A stretch of DNA of 64,000 nucleotides, taken from assembly GCA_036323355.1 (NCBI GenBank), contig AP028876.1, positions 1,302,001 through 1,366,000 on the forward strand. The letters run 5' to 3'. A program made the translations under genes and the position numbers. The stretch is from Gottschalkiaceae bacterium SANA (lineage in GTDB: Bacteria; Bacillota; Clostridia; Tissierellales; GPF-1). The notes under the pieces were generated by a model that had not been told where the DNA came from, ran no database searches, and worked only from the letters and a program-made list of their open reading frames with translations. Each line of letters starts with the position of its first letter. Within the stretch, counting starts at the first letter, position 1. Of the stretch, positions 60,201 to 64,000 are shown in pieces.

Positions 60201-60478
60201 GATCTATCTTTGCGAATTTCCCGATTCAGGTGGGAGCAAAGACGGGATCTGCCGAGAAAGATGGTTTGAATCCAGTGACGGGAGAGCCTTATGACGAATT
60301 TGGTTGGTTTGTTGCTTTTGCACCCTATGACGAGCCAGAGATTGCTGTTGCGGTTATTGGATTTCAAACGGGGTCCGGTGGTGCCATGGGTGCTGCTGCG
60401 CGTGATGTGATTGCGGAGTATTTGGGATTGAATAGTGAGAAGAGTCCGATCGCGGCCAAGCCGAGATTGATGGAATAG
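57275..60478 (+). CDS. mrdA: Penicillin-binding protein 2 (elongation transpeptidase), unusually long
   Basis: The protein has 1067 residues, against about 630 for E. coli PBP2. A membrane anchor (residues 15-35) is followed by the dimerisation region (RRLQQVEIPASRGMIFD, GQLLAGNQPS) and a transpeptidase domain with PGSTFKM near 680, DSCNYYF near 739 and AKTGSAEK near 988. Residues about 100-450 and a stretch of about 90 residues between the SxN and KTG motifs are extra. It cross-links peptidoglycan during elongation. The start could be GTG 57275 or TTG 57284. Confidence 0.92.
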   Translation: MKDLNIKQLFQNRFYFFIFAIWILLILLTIRLADLTISQGEDYREISDSRRLQQVEIPASRGMIFDSSGQLLAGNQPSFVVQLSKDEIKKAERNETLWRLGTILDQNAERVVNELPITMNGLVREVNGDILPVDLFAYLKERPDLIQSVLSQVIIESPYGGQFSAKRALWILSRDDESWMRLWDEESQGVKNENDMARLAQALLEQENDLREWMAHPVVRKNIFEIYGKEDPNLQLVAYEYTFEEDRLDKKRSLSQHFSGITAESQAAEDFYQIAYQLVAEEMALSVTSDGKNLGRAVVDLLQLPITVSVSERGTVAYQEDAAMWTAEARARLALPETASLMQVVVEEAHAQGKLKEVILSDSFKYQAQKLILSHGLNPGISVSKWKYTAILLLDNWKQANKVPAETQAKEALGVLAERYGLNSAWTDREKMLTLNLIALMNKQGYRAYEAIDVAYQLNATSIVKLMENEYRMPGVQVNFKSVRTYPNGSAAAHTLGYLGKISQQNEIEKYIDSLGYSPNEFIGKTGIENRFESVLRGTPGSQDVEVDVRGKTLNVVKEEKPVQGGNVYLSIDLHVQQMAEEALAKSLDAMQVAGVYESPWGNYNYKEAKPNAKSAAMVAIDVKTGKIIAIANVPDYDPNLFAVGISQSDWDALLPENEKDLIAPRPLLNIASQSMIQPGSTFKMVTALAALENGVNPKQKINTKGFVEIGTQTYGCWIWNRYHYSHGPEDMRDAIADSCNYYFYSLVLGENQQTGERLSARTSAEDILAMATKLGLNDKTGIEISIPSEKSAGVPSEAKKQSAMKSSLQRWLNKHLSEFVPEETNPDADQMEDWVEEISSWVEIEPILSGSEVRRRLLDMGLLPDMPMEDGQSLKDVIKYSYLNFASWKMGDELIMSIGQGDNAYTSLQMANYVATLANGGKRYELTLMDRVVDQEGHEIVYGSKPYEQLEFESPGALQVIKEAMLQTTEEGTARSIFANFPIQVGAKTGSAEKDGLNPVTGEPYDEFGWFVAFAPYDEPEIAVAVIGFQTGSGGAMGAAARDVIAEYLGLNSEKSPIAAKPRLME

Positions 60479-60486
60479 GAGTCGAG

Positions 60487-61107
60487 ATGGGCAAGTTTGT
60501 GCAAGTAAAAGGAAATTCGAAGGGATTTGCAATCCAGATTTTCGAACCTGGATTTGAAGAAATATGCGACGAAGTCACTGAAATGATGCGAGAATCCAAG
60601 GGCTTTTTCAAGGGGGCGAAGTTTGCTGGTTTTCAGGGGCGGAATCTTCGAGAAGACGAAGAAGCAAGGCTTTTAGAGATCGTGGAATCAGATTTTGATC
60701 TAAAGGCCATGCAGGAGGAAGCTTGCAAGGATCAACCGAAGAAAGAAATTGAAGAAACTTCCGCTGAGAGTGGACCGGAACGAGTGCCACTGCATGTGAT
60801 TGCAAGGACCCTTCGATCGGGACAAAGGATTGATGTAGAGGGTGATTTGGTCTTGATGGGTGATGCCAATCCGGGTAGCATATTGACTGCAACAGGAAAT
60901 ATCGTTGTCGTTGGTGCCCTTAGGGGAACCGCTCATGCAGGGATCAATGGCGATGATGGTGTGAGTGTATCGGCCTATCGCTTGGAACCCTTGCAGCTGA
61001 GGATTGCTGACGTAATCGCTCGCTCACCGGATCGCGCAGAGCAAGATGGAAAACGAGAAATTGCTCGTTTGAACGAGCAACACGAAATAAGTATTTCAAC
61101 CATTTGA
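60487..61107 (+). CDS. minC: Septum-site-determining protein MinC
   Basis: The 206-residue protein has a small N-terminal domain and a C-terminal MinC beta-helix: RTLRSGQRIDVEGDLVLMGD, NPGSILTATGNIVVVGALRG, AHAGINGDDGVSVSAYRLEP. It inhibits FtsZ polymerisation away from mid-cell with MinD. GGAGTCGAG precedes the ATG. Confidence 0.92.
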   Translation: MGKFVQVKGNSKGFAIQIFEPGFEEICDEVTEMMRESKGFFKGAKFAGFQGRNLREDEEARLLEIVESDFDLKAMQEEACKDQPKKEIEETSAESGPERVPLHVIARTLRSGQRIDVEGDLVLMGDANPGSILTATGNIVVVGALRGTAHAGINGDDGVSVSAYRLEPLQLRIADVIARSPDRAEQDGKREIARLNEQHEISISTI

Positions 61108-61121
61108 CAGGAGGGAAAACC

Positions 61122-61913
61122 ATGGGCAAAGTGATTGTTGTAACATCAGGAAAAGGCGGGGTTGGAAAGACCACGACAACAGCCAATTTGGGAACCGGTT
61201 TAGCATTGGCAGGAAAGCGAGTGGTTGTAATCGACGCCGATATCGGGCTGCGCAATCTAGACGTGATTCTAGGCCTAGAAAATCGAATTGTCTATAATCT
61301 TGTGGATATTGTAGAAGAGACTTGTAGACCCAAACAGGCGATGATCAAGGATAAAAAATTAGAAGGTTTGTTTTTAATTCCCGCGGCACAGACCCGGGAT
61401 AAATCGTCAGTTACGCCAGACCAGATGAAAATTCTGACAGCTAAACTGAAAGAAGACTATGATTACGTATTGATTGATTGTCCAGCAGGTATTGAACAGG
61501 GTTTTAAAAACGCCATTGCTGGTGCAGATGAAGCCCTTGTAGTGACAACACCAGAGGTTTCCGCAGTGCGGGATGCAGACCGCATTATCGGGATGCTTGA
61601 AGCCGCTGAGGTGCCGTCTACTCGATTGGTGATTAATCGGATTAAGCCAGAGATGGTTTTAAAAGGTGAGATGATGGGGATTGACGATGTGGTGGAAATC
61701 CTTGCTGTGGATCTTTTGGGAATTATTCCCGACGATAGTGAGATCGTGGTCGCCAGCAACAAGGGCGAACCGGTAATTTACAATAAAAAGTCCTTTGCCG
61801 GAAAGGCCTATCAAAATATTACTGATCGAATCGAAGGCAAGGAAGTGCCTTTGATGGATTTGAATGAACAGGTCAGCGTATGGACTCGACTTTTTAGTCG
61901 ATGGTCAAAATAG
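61122..61913 (+). CDS. minD: Septum-site-determining ATPase MinD
   Basis: The 263-residue ATPase has the deviant Walker A SGKGGVGKTTTTANLG, VVVIDADIGLRNLD, and DYVLIDCPAGIEQGF. Its C-terminal amphipathic helix (VSVWTRLFSRWSK) mediates membrane binding. It recruits MinC and is displaced by MinE. ATG 61122 follows AGGAGGG. Confidence 0.96.
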   Translation: MGKVIVVTSGKGGVGKTTTTANLGTGLALAGKRVVVIDADIGLRNLDVILGLENRIVYNLVDIVEETCRPKQAMIKDKKLEGLFLIPAAQTRDKSSVTPDQMKILTAKLKEDYDYVLIDCPAGIEQGFKNAIAGADEALVVTTPEVSAVRDADRIIGMLEAAEVPSTRLVINRIKPEMVLKGEMMGIDDVVEILAVDLLGIIPDDSEIVVASNKGEPVIYNKKSFAGKAYQNITDRIEGKEVPLMDLNEQVSVWTRLFSRWSK

Positions 61914-61924
61914 GAGGGTAGCCG

Positions 61925-62203
61925 ATGTTTAACTTTTTCAAGAAAACAAAGAAAACAGATCCGAAAAGCAAACATGTGGCCAAGGAACGCTTGCAATTGG
62001 TTTTGATCCATGACCGTGCCAGCATTCCACCCAATGTGATTGAGGCCATTCGTAAGGATATTATCCTTGCGATTTCAAAACATATTGATATTGAGCCAGG
62101 CAATGTCTCGGTTTCTATTGAGGCACATCCAGGTCAGAGCCGCAATTCACGTTCTATCGTCGCGGATGTTCCGCTTCGGAAAAAAGGGGAGGCGACAAGA
62201 TGA
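61925..62203 (+). CDS. minE: Cell division topological specificity factor MinE
   Basis: The 92-residue protein begins [12 protein letters not shown] (membrane-targeting) and has the MinE core [35 protein letters not shown]-like. It drives MinCD oscillation. Its stop overlaps the start of mgsA (ATGA). Confidence 0.95.
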   Translation: MFNFFKKTKKTDPKSKHVAKERLQLVLIHDRASIPPNVIEAIRKDIILAISKHIDIEPGNVSVSIEAHPGQSRNSRSIVADVPLRKKGEATR

Positions 62204-62592
62204 ATATCGCATTAATCGCTCATGATAAGAAAAAGCCAGAAATGATGCAATTGGTTGTTGCCTATGAAGCAGTTTTTCAGGAGCATACTCTGTTTGGTAC
62301 GGGAACCACGGGGCAACGAATTATGGAAGAAACCAACCTGCAGGTTCATCGATTTATGTCGGGACCTTTGGGTGGCGATCAACAGATCGGTGCCAAGATT
62401 GCATCGAACGAAATGGATTTGGTGATTTTCCTTCGGGATCCATTGACAGCCCAACCCCATGAGCAGGATGTAATGGCCTTGATGAGACTTTGTGACGTAC
62501 ATCGAATTCCCTTGGTAACAAACCTGGGCGGTGCCGAAATCGTTGTTAAAGCATTGAAATTGAATCTGATGGAATGGCGAAACAAGAAATAA
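62200..62592 (+). CDS. mgsA: Methylglyoxal synthase
   Basis: The 130-residue protein has the MgsA signatures [37 protein letters not shown] (catalytic Asp in GGDQQ) and [15 protein letters not shown]. It converts dihydroxyacetone phosphate to methylglyoxal. In many Clostridia rodA lies between minE and mgsA; here mgsA follows minE directly with a 4-base overlap. Confidence 0.95.
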   Translation: MNIALIAHDKKKPEMMQLVVAYEAVFQEHTLFGTGTTGQRIMEETNLQVHRFMSGPLGGDQQIGAKIASNEMDLVIFLRDPLTAQPHEQDVMALMRLCDVHRIPLVTNLGGAEIVVKALKLNLMEWRNKK

Positions 62593-62597
62593 TTTGG

Positions 62598-62627
62598 AAG
62601 GGAATAGCGGACGCTGTTCCCTTTTTT
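62598..62627 (+). terminator. Terminator of the maf-mre-min-mgsA unit
   Basis: A stem of 9 bp or more, AAGGGAATAGC / GCTGTTCCCTT (one G-U pair), with loop GGAC and six T. Confidence 0.9.
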
Positions 62628-62687
62628 CTTTCTTTTCAGAATTATTTTGTATATAATAAGAATGCATTTTTAGAAAGGTGGAAATTA

Positions 62688-64000
62688 ATGATTAATCAAA
62701 AGCAATTGGAAAGGATCTTGCCAAAGGTCGAAAAACCCGCGCGATATACAGGTGGGGAAATCAATAGTGTAGTCAAACAAGAAGCCAAGGTTCGTTTAGC
62801 CTTTGCATTTCCAGATCTTTATGAGATCGCAATGTCTCATATGGGCGGACATATTTTGTATCAACTCATCAATGAAGAAGAAGGATTGGCCTGTGAACGC
62901 GTTTTTTCTCCATGGACGGACATGGAAGCCATCATGCGAAAAGAGGGCATGCCCCTTTTTAGTTTGGAGACCAAACGGACTCTAAAGGAATTTGATTTTG
63001 TCGGATTTACTTTGCAGTATGAAATGAGCTTCACCAATATCCTGAATATGTTGGATCTTGGCGGACTTGAAGTGCGAAGGGAAGACCGCTTAGAATCAGA
63101 TCCACTGGTGATTGCTGGAGGACCTTGCGTTTATAACCCGGAGCCCCTGGCCGATTTTATCGATCTTTTTGTTGTCGGCGACGGTGAGGATATTACCCTC
63201 GAAATTATGCGCCGCTACGAAAAAGGGAACTTTTCTTCCAAGAAAGAATTTTTACAATCCCTGCTTTCCTTAGAGGGCATTTACGTGCCGGAGTTTTACG
63301 AGGTGGATTATAAGGAAGACGGAACCATTCAGTCTCGCCGCGCCTTGGTAGCGGAGGCACCATTGGTGGTGCAACGCACCATCCTGAAGAACTTGGATGA
63401 GGTATATTTCCCAGAAAAAATGATTGTGCCATTTATTGATACGGTTCATGATCGGGTGATGTTGGAATTGTTCCGCGGATGTACCCGGGGATGTCGGTTC
63501 TGCCAAGCAGGGATGATCTATCGTCCTGTGCGGGAAAGGAAAAAAGACACCTTGGTCCAATTGGCCGAAAAACTGGAAGCAAGTACAGGATATGAGGAAC
63601 TCAGTCTTTCCTCTTTAAGTTCTAGTGACTATACGGAAATCGAACCCTTGATCAATGAGTTGACAGAAAAATTCGCTGAAAAGCGGGTCTCTTTGTCATT
63701 GCCGTCTATGCGACTGGACACCTTCCCCAAGGAACTCTTGAAGAAGATGCAAGAAGTGAGAAAATCAGGCCTTACCTTTGCACCAGAAGCTGGTTCTCAG
63801 CGTTTGCGCGATGTGATCAACAAGGGAATCACGGAAGATGATGTCATAAAAACCACTGAAGAATTGTTCCAAATGGGATGGTCGACGGTGAAGCTATACT
63901 TTATGATTGGCTTGCCAACGGAAACTGAAGAGGATGTCATGGGAATCAAAGACTTGTCCTATCAGGTCAAGGAGAAATTTTTCCAGATTCCGCGTGAAGA
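62688..64000 (+). CDS. B12-binding-type radical SAM protein (YgiQ/TIGR03960-like), N-terminal part
   Basis: The frame runs to the right edge (437 codons visible). An N-terminal B12-binding-like region (VRLAFAFPDLYEIAMSHMGG, VIAGGPCVYNPEPLADFIDL, VVGDGEDI) is followed by a radical SAM domain with CTRGCRFC binding the [4Fe-4S] cluster and YRPVRERK, SLSSLSSSDY and FAPEAGSQRLR. This is the pattern of the TIGR03960 family, usually followed by a small TIGR03936 protein. Reaction unknown. AAAGGTGG lies before ATG 62688. Confidence 0.88.
   Translation, partial: MINQKQLERILPKVEKPARYTGGEINSVVKQEAKVRLAFAFPDLYEIAMSHMGGHILYQLINEEEGLACERVFSPWTDMEAIMRKEGMPLFSLETKRTLKEFDFVGFTLQYEMSFTNILNMLDLGGLEVRREDRLESDPLVIAGGPCVYNPEPLADFIDLFVVGDGEDITLEIMRRYEKGNFSSKKEFLQSLLSLEGIYVPEFYEVDYKEDGTIQSRRALVAEAPLVVQRTILKNLDEVYFPEKMIVPFIDTVHDRVMLELFRGCTRGCRFCQAGMIYRPVRERKKDTLVQLAEKLEASTGYEELSLSSLSSSDYTEIEPLINELTEKFAEKRVSLSLPSMRLDTFPKELLKKMQEVRKSGLTFAPEAGSQRLRDVINKGITEDDVIKTTEELFQMGWSTVKLYFMIGLPTETEEDVMGIKDLSYQVKEKFFQIPRE

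Noticed and set aside
60026-60532. A 168-codon minus-strand frame across the pbp2/minC junction
   Set aside because: Opposite conserved pbp2 and minC coding sequence; composition is that of an antisense shadow.
1-64000. CRISPR arrays, insertion sequences, prophage genes, rRNA
   Set aside because: No regularly spaced repeats, transposase motifs, integrases or rRNA-like sequence were seen on either strand.

Overview
The window reads as a chromosomal stretch of a strictly anaerobic, low-to-moderate GC Firmicute, most likely a member of the Clostridia. The evidence is strong purine-rich ribosome binding sites, many ATGA or GTGA gene overlaps, a complete Rnf ferredoxin:NAD+ oxidoreductase operon, an [FeFe]-hydrogenase-like protein in a regulatory cluster, and a Firmicute-type mreCD / pbp2 / minCDE / mgsA locus. 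A Fusibacter-like genus is a guess that the sequence alone cannot settle. No insertion sequence, prophage, rRNA or CRISPR array was recognised.

Layout. 1-14 kb: the end of a ferredoxin-like gene, a membrane glycerophosphodiesterase, a TetR/antiporter operon, a LuxR-HTH/DUF2087 regulator, DUF1232 and DUF218 proteins, a MerR-methyltransferase fusion behind a textbook MerR promoter, a three-gene ABC-2 exporter, a pilin-like protein, and a TetR regulator next to a lipoprotein fumarate-reductase-like flavoprotein. 14-20.3 kb: a PTS operon with a LevR-like activator, GatA/GatB/GatC-type components, a class II aldolase and a 52-aa membrane peptide, behind a near-perfect sigma-54 promoter. 20.3-24.7 kb: two TIR genes, one of them frameshifted, around a secreted protein. 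The intact one is a TIR-TM-LRR protein followed by a macrodomain gene. 24.7-32.9 kb: a divergent sigma-54 system (HyuA, DUF917 and NCS1 permease on the minus strand; activator, second DUF917 and a degenerate HyuA paralogue on the plus strand). 33.2-36.3 kb: a more AT-rich three-gene island with a TPR/cold-shock protein, an RNase H1-RnlA fusion toxin and an RnlB antitoxin, ending at the 3' end of a tRNA-Leu gene.

36.6-64 kb is mostly core: ECF sigma / anti-sigma / SIMPL operon, polA-coaE-SLT-oligopeptide-binding lipoprotein, a second tRNA-Leu, a sensory-hydrogenase cluster (two DRTGG proteins, two ATP-binding GHKL proteins, H-cluster protein, PHP phosphoesterase), rnfCDGEAB, a ferredoxin-type aldo/keto reductase, maf-mreCD-pbp2-minCDE-mgsA, and a B12-binding-type radical SAM protein running off the right edge.

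The best candidates for new biology are (i) the RNase H-RnlA fusion with its RnlB and TPR-CSD partners, because E. coli RnlA depends on a separate RNase HI and here the two are one chain; and (ii) the TIR-TM-LRR protein with a macrodomain partner, whose predicted topology (LRR outside, TIR inside) resembles a Toll-like receptor with the domain order reversed. Both rest on motif reading and inference; no database search was possible.
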